DNA of 64,000 nucleotides from Peribacillus sp044761985 (GCF_044761985.1 NZ_JBIWDK010000007.1:205499-269498); one strand, 5' to 3'. Shown: positions 15,865 through 24,898, counted from the stretch's first letter. Translations and numbers: made by a program. Notes: generated by a model from the sequence alone, not told the origin.

Positions 15865-17275
15865 GGGGATTTTTGGCCTGGTACTTTTTCAAGCGATATT
15901 GGAGGCTTTGCCGGCTTATATTCAAGGCTTTGGCTGCTTGGGAGATATTCTGGTTATGTTCATGTAACACCTTTTCCAAATAGAACTTTTCTGTATGCGC
16001 CATATAATCATCAAGAGGAAGGGTCCCTTGATGAGAGGGAGGGGAAGGCGCTTTGTTTTCCATCTCTGCTTCTTCCCTATTCGCTTTCTTTTTGAAGAGA
16101 GTGGGAAGGTGCGAGATTTTTATGTGCTTATCGCCAGGTTCTAGCAAATTCATGGCCCCTTCGATGATATGTTCAAGTTCTCTTACGTTTCCATGCCAGT
16201 CATAATCATAGAAAAGTTCGTAGGCTTCTTCGCTGATTCCTTCGATGTCCAATTCGAAAAGCGCATTGAATTTATTAATAAACGATTGGGCGAGCAATGG
16301 AATATCCTCTTTCCGTTCCCGAAGCGGCGGTATGAATAAAGACACCACACTTAAGCGGTAATAAAGATCCTTACGTAAATGGCCGTTTGATATGGCATCA
16401 ATCGGATCTTCATTGATGGTTGCGATGACGCGGACGTCGATATTCTTATCTTTCGTATCACCTACGCGACGAATCTTCCTTTCTTGAAGGGCCCGTAATA
16501 ATTTTGCCTGCAAATTGGGGTTCAGGGAATTGATCTCATCAAGAAGGATCGTGCCGCCTTCTGCTTGTTCGAACAATCCCGGTCTTTCGACAGAGCCGGT
16601 GAAGGCACCTTTCTTCGTTCCGAATAGGATTCCCTCTATTAAACTATCGGGAAGTGCTGCACAGTTCTGGCTGATGAATGGATGTTTGGAGCGACTGCTT
16701 CCATTATGGATGCTTTGTGCAAAAAGTTCCTTTCCCGTTCCAGTTTCCCCAACGATGAGGATGGTGGAAGAGGTTCTTGTCGAACGCTTGCTCTTTTCGA
16801 TGACCTCCAGGAAATTCTCACTGACTCCTAGGATACTGTCAAAGGTATATTGGGTATCGCCCTTGTTTAATATATTATCCTTGATGATTCGTTCCAGGTT
16901 GGTAATATCCTTGGCTACTTCGATGGCCCCGATGATATTTTGCCTGGTGTCGAATATCGGATAGGTATTATTGATGGTCGAGATTTCCTGCCCCAGGCTA
17001 TTGAAGTAAGTCTGTTTCGAGTTTTCGGTTGCATGGCCGGAGTGAAGGGCCCTGACCAGTGTGCTTTCCGTTTCTTCTTTGAACTTAAAGATGTCGTGAA
17101 TCTTCTCTCCTAATACATCTTTTGAATCCATTCCCTCAATCTCCGCCATCTTTTTGTTATAGATGACCGTCAAGCCGTTCCTATCTATAATATGTATGCC
17201 TATATCAATCACATCCACAAGTGAATGGAGAATCGTTTGAAAACCTTCTATTCTCATAATCTGGTTTAAATCCAT
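15857..17275 (-). CDS. rocR: Sigma-54-dependent activator, RocR-like
   Basis: A 472-residue activator of arginine/ornithine catabolism genes. It has an N-terminal PAS-type sensor (about 20-140), an AAA+ domain with GETGTGKE (Walker A), GAFTGS (the sigma-54 contact loop, usually GAFTGA), GGTILLDEI (Walker B) and RKDLYYRLSV, and a Fis-type helix-turn-helix at the C-terminus (NISQAAKALNISRQSLQYR). Length and layout match RocR (461 aa in B. subtilis). The ATG at 17275 follows GGAGGTG; the extra 70 codons upstream lack a ribosome site. It is divergent from rocD, whose promoter region holds two likely enhancer sites and a -24/-12 promoter. In B. subtilis RocR senses ornithine/citrulline. Confidence 0.88.
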   Translation of the reverse strand: MDLNQIMRIEGFQTILHSLVDVIDIGIHIIDRNGLTVIYNKKMAEIEGMDSKDVLGEKIHDIFKFKEETESTLVRALHSGHATENSKQTYFNSLGQEISTINNTYPIFDTRQNIIGAIEVAKDITNLERIIKDNILNKGDTQYTFDSILGVSENFLEVIEKSKRSTRTSSTILIVGETGTGKELFAQSIHNGSSRSKHPFISQNCAALPDSLIEGILFGTKKGAFTGSVERPGLFEQAEGGTILLDEINSLNPNLQAKLLRALQERKIRRVGDTKDKNIDVRVIATINEDPIDAISNGHLRKDLYYRLSVVSLFIPPLRERKEDIPLLAQSFINKFNALFELDIEGISEEAYELFYDYDWHGNVRELEHIIEGAMNLLEPGDKHIKISHLPTLFKKKANREEAEMENKAPSPPSHQGTLPLDDYMAHTEKFYLEKVLHEHNQNISQAAKALNISRQSLQYRLKKYQAKNPLT

Positions 17276-17333
17276 GAGGCACCTCCAGGTTTTTCCTTTT
17301 GTTGAAGCTAATTGTAAAGTAAATCCAATATTG

Positions 17334-17392
17334 GTGCAATTATTATTTGCACTGCAAGAATGGATGGCGGAAAGGTGCCAAATATTTTTGCG
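17334..17392 (+). promoter_or_regulatory. Two RocR enhancer-like palindromes
   Basis: Site 1, 17334-17352: GTGCAAT-tatt-ATTTGCAC. Site 2, 17376-17392: TGCCAAATATTTTTGC, a less perfect version. Their centres are about 41 bases (four helical turns) apart and about 120-165 bases upstream of the predicted rocD start, the usual distance for RocR upstream activating sequences. Confidence 0.65.
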
Positions 17393-17478
17393 GATTTTAT
17401 GAAAAAAATGGGTGAAACCCCTTTCCTGAAATATATTTTTTCTTTGAGTTAGGGTGTTTTTGATAGAGGCCTTTATTT

Positions 17479-17495
17479 TTGGCATGGAACTTGCT
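17479..17495 (+). promoter_or_regulatory. Sigma-54 (-24/-12) promoter of rocD
   Basis: TTGGCATGGAACTTGCT matches TGGCAC-N5-TTGCA with the required ten bases between GG and GC. Transcription would start near 17506, about 100 bases before rocD. Confidence 0.85.
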
Positions 17496-17568
17496 AGTTG
17501 ATAGATAGGGGGACCTGAACTGATTTTTCAATCCTGAAATATGCTACATCTTCATCTACAACGTAAAT

Positions 17569-17585
17569 CATAGCGGAAACGCTTA
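17569..17585 (+). promoter_or_regulatory. Possible CcpA (cre) site
   Basis: AGCGGAAACGCT is palindromic; the reverse strand has the cre core AAGCGTTT. It lies between the sigma-54 promoter and the rocD ribosome site, where binding would block elongation, consistent with carbon repression of arginine catabolism. Outer positions match the consensus poorly. Confidence 0.4.
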
Positions 17586-17605
17586 AATCATAGGGGGGAA
17601 TTTAT

Positions 17606-18799
17606 ATGAAAACTGTGACGGAAAAGGTTATTGAACAAACTGAACAATATGGGGCAAACAATTATCATCCACTTCCCATCGTCATATCAAAGGCAGAAGG
17701 AGTATGGGTAGAAGATCCAGAAGGAAACAAGTATATGGATATGCTTAGTGCCTATTCAGCCGTGAACCAAGGTCATCGGCACCCAAAAATCATTCAAGCG
17801 CTAAAAGATCAAGCGGATCGTGTAACGTTAACGTCCCGAGCGTTTCATAGTGATCAATTGGGTCCGTGGTACGAAAAGGTGGCCCGTCTTACCCAAAAAG
17901 ACATGGCCCTTCCGATGAACACGGGGGCTGAAGCAGTTGAAACGGCCATCAAGGCTGTTAGACGCTGGGGCTATGATGTAAAAGGAATCGCTGAAGACCA
18001 AGCGGAAATCATCGCTTGTATCGGCAACTTCCATGGCCGGACGATGACAGCCGTTTCTTTATCTTCCGATGATGAATATAGAAGGGGATTCGGGCCGATG
18101 TTGCCAGGAATCAAGTTGATTCCCTATGGTGACCTTGAGGCATTGAAAGCGGCCATCACACCGCAAACGGCCGGATTCCTGATTGAACCGATCCAAGGGG
18201 AAGCGGGCATCATCATTCCACCAGCCGGTTTCCTGAAAGCGGCATTTGAACTGTGTAAAGAAAATAATGTATTGTTCGTTTCGGACGAAATTCAGTCGGG
18301 CCTTGGCCGGTCAGGTAAAACATTCGCCTCCGATTGGGATCATGTTGTTCCTGATATGTACATTTTAGGCAAGGCACTTGGTGGTGGGGTTTTCCCAATC
18401 TCTTGCGTGGCGGCCAACCGTGACATCCTAGGCGTCTTCAACCCTGGTTCACATGGTTCTACATTTGGGGGCAATCCATTGGCTTGTGCGGTTTCCATCG
18501 CTTCCTTAGAGATTCTTGAAGAAGAGAAACTTGCGGAACGCTCGTTGGAATTAGGCGAATACTTTAAAGAAAGCTTGAAGGAAATCAATAATCCAAAGAT
18601 TAAAGATATACGGGGAAAAGGCTTATTTATCGGAGTGGAGTTAACGGTGGAGGCAAGACCTTATTGTGAAAAATTAAAAGAGGAAAACTTACTGTGTAAG
18701 GAAACGCATGATACCGTGATCCGCTTTGCTCCGCCACTTGTGATTACGAAGGAAGAACTAGATTGGGCTATTGCCCGTATTAAAAAAGTTTTAGCTTAA
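17606..18799 (+). CDS. rocD: Ornithine aminotransferase RocD
   Basis: A class-III PLP aminotransferase of 397 residues, the expected length for RocD. It moves the delta-amino group of ornithine to 2-oxoglutarate, giving glutamate semialdehyde and glutamate. Signatures: SAVNQGHRHPK, NTGAEAVETAIK, GNFHGRT, EPIQGEAG, VSDEIQSGLGRSG and the Schiff-base lysine in YILGKALGGG, then GSTFGGNPLA. The divergent RocR-like regulator and sigma-54 promoter confirm the arginine-utilisation role. Ribosome site AGGGGGGAA precedes the ATG. No rocE/rocF follows; an amidohydrolase comes next after a terminator. Confidence 0.95.
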   Translation: MKTVTEKVIEQTEQYGANNYHPLPIVISKAEGVWVEDPEGNKYMDMLSAYSAVNQGHRHPKIIQALKDQADRVTLTSRAFHSDQLGPWYEKVARLTQKDMALPMNTGAEAVETAIKAVRRWGYDVKGIAEDQAEIIACIGNFHGRTMTAVSLSSDDEYRRGFGPMLPGIKLIPYGDLEALKAAITPQTAGFLIEPIQGEAGIIIPPAGFLKAAFELCKENNVLFVSDEIQSGLGRSGKTFASDWDHVVPDMYILGKALGGGVFPISCVAANRDILGVFNPGSHGSTFGGNPLACAVSIASLEILEEEKLAERSLELGEYFKESLKEINNPKIKDIRGKGLFIGVELTVEARPYCEKLKEENLLCKETHDTVIRFAPPLVITKEELDWAIARIKKVLA

Positions 18800-18826
18800 T
18801 GTCGCTTACTGATTCTGAGTCATGAA

Positions 18827-18880
18827 AAAAGGGTATTCCAAAAAAAAGCGTAGGCTTATCCATTTTGGAATGCTCTTTTT
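18827..18880 (+). terminator. rocD terminator
   Basis: AGGGTATTCCAAAA pairs with TTTTGGAATGCTCT and is followed by TTTT. Confidence 0.85.
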
Positions 18881-18954
18881 CGTCTGCAAGGATAAAGGAA
18901 CTTTAAATCAAAGCGGTACAAATGAAATGTGTTCATATAGGGGGAGGAGAAAGA

Positions 18955-20559
18955 ATGAATCATGACATCATTTATGTGAACGGAAAAATATTCACAGCCA
19001 ATCCAACACAACCTTATGCAAGTGCTATGGTCATTCGTGATGGGCGCATACACTGGATTGGGGAAGAAGAAGAAACCAAAGGGATGACTGGAGAGCGCAT
19101 GAACCTTCAAGGACGACGGGTGTTGCCGGGGCTCATCGATGCACACTTGCATCCATTGTATCTAGCCGGGTCTTCCAAGCAAATTTCCTGTATGCCGCCT
19201 GTTGTCGAATCACTGGAAGATTTAATTGATGAAGTTCGTAAGGCAAGCGAATCACAAGATTCCGGGGGTTGGATAGAAGGATGGGGATATGATGAGGGGA
19301 AATTAAAAGAGCGTCGTTCGCCTTCACGCTGGGATTTAGATCAAGCCACGACGAAGGTTCCCGTTATCATCACGCGCACATGCACTCACATGGTTGTGGT
19401 CAACAGTAAGGCACTGGAACTCGCCGGCATCACCAAAGATACACCAGACCCAGTGGGTGGAAAGATTGATAGAGATCCGTACGGTGAACCGACGGGCGTT
19501 TTACGTGAAAACGCAAAAGATTTAGTCCAACAAGTAATGCCCGTACAAACTGTTGAGGAAGAAATAGAAGGACTTGTGGAATTAAGCCCACAATTGCTAT
19601 CGCATGGAATAACGGCCATTACGGATTTGATGGCAAAGCCTAAACCTGCGGATTATTTAGACATGTATCGTGCTGCTACGGAAAAGGGCATGAAGCAGCG
19701 TGCAGTCCTGTATTACATATGGGAAACCATTAAGGACGATCCGTTTTTAGCCAAGAACAAAACGAATAGAGACCAGGACAATTATATTGGAGGAATCAAG
19801 TTATTCGCCGATGGAAGCGTTTCTGGCCAAACGGCCTGGGTCAATCCGCCATTTTTAGGGGAAGGCGAGAACTATGGCATCCCGATGACCACTAAAGAGG
19901 AGTTGCTACTTGCCGGTCAAGCAGCCGAGGAGAATCGTATCCAATTGGTCATACATGCCATGGGTGAGCAGGCGATCGATTTAATCATCGATACCTTTTG
20001 CGGCAAGAAGGGCTGGATGGAAGATGGTCCCTCGATCAGGATTGAGCATGCGGCCATGCCGTCTAAGAAGGCCCTTCAACAGGCAAGTGAAATGGGAATC
20101 GCATTCGTCCCACAACCGATCTTTCTCTACGCTGAAATTGAATCGTACCTTACTAACCTTGGGGCGGAGCGTACGAAGCAAACGTATCCAATTCGTTCCA
20201 TGTTAGATGCGGGTATCATGGTGGCCTTCTCATCTGATGCACCTGCAACGGCGTGGGCAGATCCGGTCAACCCATTTGTCGGGATGATGGCAGCCGTCAC
20301 ACGTAAGGCCTATGATGGAACGGATACAGGGCAGGAACAACGCATAGACATTGAAACGGCCATCATGCTTTATACAAAAGCGGCACAGGAAGTCACGCGC
20401 ATCCCGGATGTTGGCCAGCTTGCACCGGGCTTTCATGCCGACTTTATTGTCCTAGACCGGGACATTTTGACCATCAAACCGGAAGAAATAGGGGAAGTGC
20501 AGGTTGAAGAAACGTATATGGCCGGTAAGAGGGTCTTTCACAAAGAAATAGCAGGGTGA
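18955..20559 (+). CDS. Amidohydrolase 3 family protein, YtcJ-like
   Basis: A 534-residue metal-dependent hydrolase of the amidohydrolase-3 (YtcJ) family. The metal HxH is in LIDAHLHPLYL; GGIKLFADGSVSGQTAWVNPP holds the carboxylated-lysine-type region; IHAMGEQAID gives a further His and FSSDAPAT the final Asp. The composite beta domain at both ends (INGKIFTANP-like start, GFHADFIVLD near the end) is typical. Such enzymes cleave N-acyl, amide or cyclic amide bonds; substrate unknown. I start at the ATG at 18955 because of GGGGGAGGAG; an ATG at 18922 lacks a site. It follows rocD but has its own spacing and terminator. Confidence 0.87.
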   Translation: MNHDIIYVNGKIFTANPTQPYASAMVIRDGRIHWIGEEEETKGMTGERMNLQGRRVLPGLIDAHLHPLYLAGSSKQISCMPPVVESLEDLIDEVRKASESQDSGGWIEGWGYDEGKLKERRSPSRWDLDQATTKVPVIITRTCTHMVVVNSKALELAGITKDTPDPVGGKIDRDPYGEPTGVLRENAKDLVQQVMPVQTVEEEIEGLVELSPQLLSHGITAITDLMAKPKPADYLDMYRAATEKGMKQRAVLYYIWETIKDDPFLAKNKTNRDQDNYIGGIKLFADGSVSGQTAWVNPPFLGEGENYGIPMTTKEELLLAGQAAEENRIQLVIHAMGEQAIDLIIDTFCGKKGWMEDGPSIRIEHAAMPSKKALQQASEMGIAFVPQPIFLYAEIESYLTNLGAERTKQTYPIRSMLDAGIMVAFSSDAPATAWADPVNPFVGMMAAVTRKAYDGTDTGQEQRIDIETAIMLYTKAAQEVTRIPDVGQLAPGFHADFIVLDRDILTIKPEEIGEVQVEETYMAGKRVFHKEIAG

Positions 20560-20602
20560 TGTTCAAAAGCAAGAGAAGGCGCTTGTACAGTGCTCTATAT
20601 CT

Positions 20603-20630
20603 GGGGCTTCCTCTCTGGAAGCCCCTTGTT
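20603..20630 (+). terminator. Rho-independent terminator
   Basis: GGGGCTTCC-tctct-GGAAGCCCC then TTGTTATT; lies between the convergent amidohydrolase and Nudix genes. Confidence 0.8.
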
Positions 20631-20647
20631 ATTAGGCGAGAGGTATC

Positions 20648-21079
20648 CTAAAATTCTATATAGAATGGATGGGTGCTTTCATCCAAACAGCATTCAATTC
20701 TCTGACTGAAATTCCTGAAAGTCACCATTTCCAAAGCCTGCTCAATGGGATAATACCCCACTTCCAAACTCTCTGGTGACGTTGTTACTGTTCCTCCAAC
20801 TGGTTTAGCTAAAAACAGTGTATTACAGATGGACTCTTCAACGTTTTGAAAGATCCCACAAAATTTCAAAACCTCTATATCCATACCTGTTTCCTCTTTC
20901 GTTTCTCTTATGGCGGCTTCTTTCAAGGACTCGCCTTCTTCAACTTGTCCCCCAGGCATTTCCCAACCTCGCATGGGCCCCTTGATTAATAGAATTTCCC
21001 CTTGCTCATTGATTACAATCGTTGCTGCTGAGACGATGTGTTTTGGTGGTGAGAAGATTTTCTGCGTGCCATGTTCCAA
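20648..21079 (-). CDS. Nudix hydrolase
   Basis: A 143-residue Nudix hydrolase. The Nudix box GGQVEEGESLKEAAIRETKE... with EETGM fits Gx5Ex7REUxEExGU completely, so Mg2+-dependent pyrophosphohydrolysis of a nucleoside diphosphate-X is expected; the target is not defined. The start is a TTG at 21079, preceded by GGGGAAG; a stop lies in frame shortly upstream so no longer form exists. It looks monocistronic. The 21080-21395 gap upstream holds no gene that I can support, only a likely TAGAAT -10 near 21281 for the plus-strand neighbour. Confidence 0.85.
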   Translation of the reverse strand: MEHGTQKIFSPPKHIVSAATIVINEQGEILLIKGPMRGWEMPGGQVEEGESLKEAAIRETKEETGMDIEVLKFCGIFQNVEESICNTLFLAKPVGGTVTTSPESLEVGYYPIEQALEMVTFRNFSQRIECCLDESTHPFYIEF

Positions 21080-21395
21080 TCGACTTCCCCATTTCTATTG
21101 TTTAGTAGTCTAGCTGTTGCCCGTTCCTCGGACTTCCTGCCTGGTGCTTCCTCCATAATACCACCACATGTAAAAAAATTCCTTTTTAAGCGTAGGACTC
21201 AAAAAGAAGGCTTCAAATAAATGAAACGATATACCTATATATACTCTTGGGGATTAAATCTCATCTAAGAACAATTATGGTAGAATAAAATAATAACCCA
21301 AATAAAGTAACCTCAGTATGTTTTATGAATTTTATTGGGACATCTTACATATTCATGTAACAGTACTAAGTATTAAGAAGGAGTGTCATTCAACT

Positions 21396-22064
21396 ATGAA
21401 AATATCAGAATTAAAAAGAGAAGCAAGGCTTTCATTGAAAGGGAACTGGGGAACGGCATTAGCACTTTCGTTAATCATGTTCTTGGTTAGCATTGTCATA
21501 CCCACCACATTAGAAATCATGTTAAGTGGAGGGTGGGCAGAATGGTCAAACCAGGAAGTGACGCCGATATGGGCGTCTGCAATGGATATGCTTATATCGA
21601 TTTTAATAATACCGTTCTCGATAGGTATTTACTGGTTTTATCTTGACCTGGTAAGAATGGAAAGTACATCGTTCGAGAAAACATTTTCGATTTATAAGGA
21701 TGGGAAAATGTTTTCAAAAGTGATCATTGTATCCATTGTGCAAGGAATATTCGTCTTTTTGTGGTCTTTATTACTACTCATACCCGGGATTATCAAAGCT
21801 TTGGCGTATTCCCAAGTGTTTTTCTTATTAAAAGATCATCCGCACTTAACGACGCTTGAAGCGATTACGGAGAGCCGAAGAAGGATGAACGGCCTTAAAT
21901 GGAAATATTTTCTCATGTGCTTAAGCTTTATAGGGTGGGGAATTCTTTGTTTATTCACGATAGGAATCGGATTCCTCTGGTTGGTTCCTTACGTTGGGAC
22001 AACGATGGCTGCTTTTTATAACGAATGGATAGCCTCTCAGGATGAAAATGAAATAGTGGAATAA
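21396..22064 (+). CDS. DUF975-family membrane protein
   Basis: A 222-residue membrane protein of the DUF975 family. The N-terminus KISELKREARLSLKGNWGTAL is the diagnostic stretch, followed by about five hydrophobic segments and the conserved LLLIPGIIKALAYSQVFFLL and EAITESRRRMNG region (IPGI-K-Y and SRxxMxG motifs). Function unknown; members are common in Firmicutes and are thought to be structural or transport-related. The ATG at 21396 follows AGAAGGAG; an in-frame ATG at 21318 has no site. It is closed by a strong terminator. Confidence 0.85.
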   Translation: MKISELKREARLSLKGNWGTALALSLIMFLVSIVIPTTLEIMLSGGWAEWSNQEVTPIWASAMDMLISILIIPFSIGIYWFYLDLVRMESTSFEKTFSIYKDGKMFSKVIIVSIVQGIFVFLWSLLLLIPGIIKALAYSQVFFLLKDHPHLTTLEAITESRRRMNGLKWKYFLMCLSFIGWGILCLFTIGIGFLWLVPYVGTTMAAFYNEWIASQDENEIVE

Positions 22065-22070
22065 TCTTTT

Positions 22071-22101
22071 AGCCGGTAGCATAATTGCTGCCGGTTTTTT
22101 T
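22071..22101 (+). terminator. Rho-independent terminator
   Basis: AGCCGGTAGC-ataatt-GCTGCCGGT then TTTTTT. Confidence 0.92.
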
Positions 22102-22283
22102 ATGTAAGGAACTTCATAAAATTATAGAATGGGTGGGTAAAAAGTGGTGGGATGGAAGGTTCATGGTTACTCTTGGGTATTTATCTTATAATGGTGTAGC
22201 TTACTATTAAAGGTAAATTTAGAAATTACATAGTGGAACATGACGATTCTAGTAGGAATTTTGAAAAGATAGGGGTCGATATC

Positions 22284-23513
22284 ATGACTGAAGTTATTGC
22301 CGTAAAAGAAATCCCACAGTTTAAGACACGTACAGAGGAATTCAGCCCGTACGATTGGTGCAAAAAGATGCTAGAAAATGATTCTGTGATCTATCACAAG
22401 GGAACGGATACGTGGAATGCTTTTAAATATGACCATGTTAAACTTGTACTCAGCGATTACAAGCATTTTTCGAGCGTACGTAAACGGACCACGATTTCAG
22501 TTGGTGCAGATAGTAAAGAAGGGGCCATCCCTGACAAGATTAACTTGATTGGGGTGGATCCACCCTCACACAGAAAACATCGTTCGCTTTTAGCGGCTGC
22601 CTTCACGCCCAGGAGCCTACAAAACTGGGAGCCTCGCATTCAAGAGATCGTGAATGAACTGATCGAGGACATAGGGGACTCCGAAATGGATATTGTCCAT
22701 TCATTGACAAGCCCCCTTCCTATCATTATTATGTCTGACTTGCTGGGGGTGCCTTCTAAAGATCGATTGCTCTTCAAAAAATGGGTCGATATCTTATTCC
22801 TTCCTTTTGAAAAGGAAAAAGAGGAAGAAGTTAATAAAAAGAAGCAAATAGCCGCAAAGGAATACTATGAATATATCTATCCTATCGTTTTGGAAAAGCG
22901 CTTGAATCCAGCAGATGATATCATTTCCGATTTATTGAAGGCGGAAGTGGATGGAGAAACGTTCACAGATGATGAAGTGGTACGGACGACGATGCTGATA
23001 TTGGGAGCAGGAGTGGAAACGACCAGCCACTTGCTGGCCAACTCGTTTTATTCGCTTTTGTATGATGACCCTACCGTTTATGAAGAACTGCACCAAAACC
23101 CGGAATTGGTACCACAAGCGGTCGAAGAAATGCTGAGGTACCGGTTCAATTTAGTCAAATTGGATCGCACGGTCAAAGAAGATAATAATCTATTGGGCGT
23201 GGAACTTAAGAAAGGTGACGTCGTGATCGTTTGGATGAGTGCGGCGAACTTGGATGAAGCCATGTTTGAAGATCCTTTCAAGGTAAACATCCACCGACCT
23301 AATAATAAGAAACATTTAACGTTTGGGAATGGCGTGCATTTCTGTTTAGGGGCACCGCTCGCCCGACTTGAAGCCAAAATTGCCCTCACCACATTCGTGA
23401 AGAAATACGCCCGCATCGAACCAGTCGAATCTTTCAATTTAGAAGACAGGCTGACCGATGCCGCGACGGGACAAGCCTTGATGTCGTTACCGATGAAGGG
23501 GTATAAAGCCTAA
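22284..23513 (+). CDS. Cytochrome P450, CYP109-like
   Basis: A soluble bacterial P450 of 409 residues. The heme loop FGNGVHFCLGAPLARLE has the ligand Cys354; the I-helix has GAGVETTS (241-248, acid/alcohol pair replaced by Glu-Thr), the K-helix ExxR is EMLR (282-285), and VDPPSHRKHR is the C-helix region. Overall resemblance is to the CYP109/YjiB group of Bacillus, which hydroxylate fatty acids, terpenoids and steroids. No ferredoxin or reductase gene is nearby, so it must use shared redox partners. I start at the ATG at 22284 (AGGGGTCG upstream), giving MTEVIAVKEI; the ATG at 22233 lacks a site. Confidence 0.9.
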   Translation: MTEVIAVKEIPQFKTRTEEFSPYDWCKKMLENDSVIYHKGTDTWNAFKYDHVKLVLSDYKHFSSVRKRTTISVGADSKEGAIPDKINLIGVDPPSHRKHRSLLAAAFTPRSLQNWEPRIQEIVNELIEDIGDSEMDIVHSLTSPLPIIIMSDLLGVPSKDRLLFKKWVDILFLPFEKEKEEEVNKKKQIAAKEYYEYIYPIVLEKRLNPADDIISDLLKAEVDGETFTDDEVVRTTMLILGAGVETTSHLLANSFYSLLYDDPTVYEELHQNPELVPQAVEEMLRYRFNLVKLDRTVKEDNNLLGVELKKGDVVIVWMSAANLDEAMFEDPFKVNIHRPNNKKHLTFGNGVHFCLGAPLARLEAKIALTTFVKKYARIEPVESFNLEDRLTDAATGQALMSLPMKGYKA

Positions 23514-23521
23514 GATAAACC

Positions 23522-23548
23522 GGGACTGTCGAATAGACAGTCCTTTTT
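23522..23548 (+). terminator. P450 gene terminator
   Basis: GGACTGTC-gaata-GACAGTCC followed by TTTTT. Confidence 0.92.
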
Positions 23549-23636
23549 CGTATTCTGGCTTTTTCCATGTTTTATGGAACGGAATGACGTTTCAATCGTA
23601 TATGTAATTAAATCACTTCTATAGGAGGCGGATAGG

Positions 23637-23804
23637 ATGAAAATCAAGACGTTTTATGGCTGGACGGAAAAAGGAATGGATAAAAAAGTGAATGAATTCT
23701 TAGCGGCGGTCCCATCCATTAATGTTGTGGATATTAAGTTTGGTAGTCCGGTATTTTTTTTTAGTGCGATGGTCATATATAAGGAAGAGTTTCCATCAAC
23801 TTAA
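23637..23804 (+). CDS. Small Cse60/DUF2758-like protein
   Basis: A 55-residue protein starting MKIKTFYGWTEKGMDKKVNE and ending VFFFSAMVIYKEE, read through a nine-T run. ATAGGAGGCGGATAGG just before the ATG is a near-perfect ribosome site, so the gene is very likely real although short. The pattern (charged N-terminal helix for self-folding, INVVDIKF strand, AMVIYK strand) matches the Cse60/DUF2758 family, some members of which are sporulation-associated; that assignment is from memory. It is the first of three closely spaced genes (23832, 24106). Confidence 0.65.
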   Translation: MKIKTFYGWTEKGMDKKVNEFLAAVPSINVVDIKFGSPVFFFSAMVIYKEEFPST

Positions 23805-23831
23805 CAAATGGAAGAGAGGAGGCCCACTTTT

Positions 23832-24125
23832 ATGGAGAAAGAAGTTGTCATCGTAAAAAAAGAAAGAAAAAAGAAGTATTATAAAATAGGGATGGTCCTT
23901 CTGATGCTATCTCTGCTCACTTGGCTCATTCCGGTTGTGGCGCCATTTACGCCTTTTTCGACAAACATAAAGGCGATGATCATTGGTGGAGCCATCATCA
24001 CCGCCGAAATCATGTTCTGGGTAGGAGCCATTTTGGTTGGAAAAGAAGTGGCAGCGAGATATAAAAGTTACCTCCATCCAAAGAATTGGAGAAAGAAACG
24101 GGAAGGTGAGAATCATCGAAACTGA
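23832..24125 (+). CDS. Two-helix membrane protein, 'transporter suffix domain' type
   Basis: A 97-residue protein with two membrane helices (about 22-44 and 52-75) flanked by Lys-rich ends. The stretch KYYKIGMVLLMLSLLTWLIP...WVGAILVGKEVAARYKSYLHPKNW matches the small proteins named after a domain found at the C-terminus of some transporters. Function unknown. The start at 23832 follows GAGAGGAGGCCC; an ATG at 23808 has none. It overlaps the Nudix gene start by about 20 bases, so the two are translationally coupled. Confidence 0.72.
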   Translation: MEKEVVIVKKERKKKYYKIGMVLLMLSLLTWLIPVVAPFTPFSTNIKAMIIGGAIITAEIMFWVGAILVGKEVAARYKSYLHPKNWRKKREGENHRN

Positions 24126-24738
24126 AATGCTGAAAATATTCAATGAAGACCGAACCCATATCGGTGAAGCAACGAGGGAAGAAGTGCATAGGCTCGGACA
24201 TTGGCATGAGGTGTTCCATTGCTGGTTCGTCAGTCGGGAAGATGAAGTGGATTATCTCTATCTCCAACATCGCTGTTCTATGAAAAAGGATTATCCGGAT
24301 TTGTTGGACATCACGGCTGCGGGTCATTTACTGGCTCACGAAACGGTGGAAGATGGTGTAAGAGAAATTAAAGAAGAGTTAGGCATCGCGTTATCTTTTG
24401 ATGAGTTGGTGTCAGTAGGGGTGATGGAAGACTGTGCGATGATGGAGAATTTCATCGATAAAGAACTGGTCCATCTATTTATATATAAGAGCACGAATCC
24501 GCTGAGTGATTTCACCTTGCAAAAGGAAGAAGTGTCGGGAATCGTGAAGGTTAAACTGGAGGATTTCGAAAAGCTATGGTTCGGTCCTATAGAAGAGATA
24601 CATATTCAGGGATTCGAACTGAATGATCTGGGTCAGCGCGTTACCGTCGATCAATATGTAGGCAGGGATCGATTCGTTCCGCACGAAACTTCCTATTACG
24701 AAGGCTTGATCCAGTCGATTAAACGTGAATTAAAATAA
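24106..24738 (+). CDS. Nudix hydrolase (isopentenyl-isomerase-like subgroup)
   Basis: A ~210-residue Nudix protein. The box reads GHLLAHETVEDGVREIKEEL followed by GI, complete for Gx5Ex7REUxEExGU. Before it lie EEVHRLGHWHEVFHCWF, the His-rich lead-in typical of the YfcD/IDI-like subgroup. The target is probably a nucleotide sugar, a cofactor or a diphosphate, not defined. The start is uncertain: GTG at 24106 or ATG at 24127 are both possible (GGGAAGGTGAG lies between). It follows the two-helix membrane protein in the same transcript. Confidence 0.8.
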   Translation: MRIIETEMLKIFNEDRTHIGEATREEVHRLGHWHEVFHCWFVSREDEVDYLYLQHRCSMKKDYPDLLDITAAGHLLAHETVEDGVREIKEELGIALSFDELVSVGVMEDCAMMENFIDKELVHLFIYKSTNPLSDFTLQKEEVSGIVKVKLEDFEKLWFGPIEEIHIQGFELNDLGQRVTVDQYVGRDRFVPHETSYYEGLIQSIKRELK

Positions 24739-24748
24739 GAAAAAAGTC

Positions 24749-24810
24749 AGGGATTTGATGGTTTTTGTCGAAAAATCGATATATGGAGGTTTTTCGACGA
24801 AACAAATCCC
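24749..24810. repeat. 62-bp interrupted inverted repeat
   Basis: GGGATTTG ... GTCGAAAAA and TTTTTCGAC ... CAAATCCC pair over most of the segment, interrupted by a short bulge and loop. No T-run follows on either strand, so it is not a standard terminator; it lies between the convergent Nudix and ogt genes. Confidence 0.6.
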
Positions 24811-24898
24811 CTTTGGGAAGATATCTTTCCATTTTAAGAAGATAAACTCGCTCCTTTGATAGAAAAATATCTCAGCTTATATAAGTCCTAGAGGGTAG

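Noticed and set aside
17276..17485. 70-codon N-terminal extension of the RocR-like protein
   Set aside because: It would read through the enhancer sites and sigma-54 promoter, has no ribosome site and makes the protein longer than its family.
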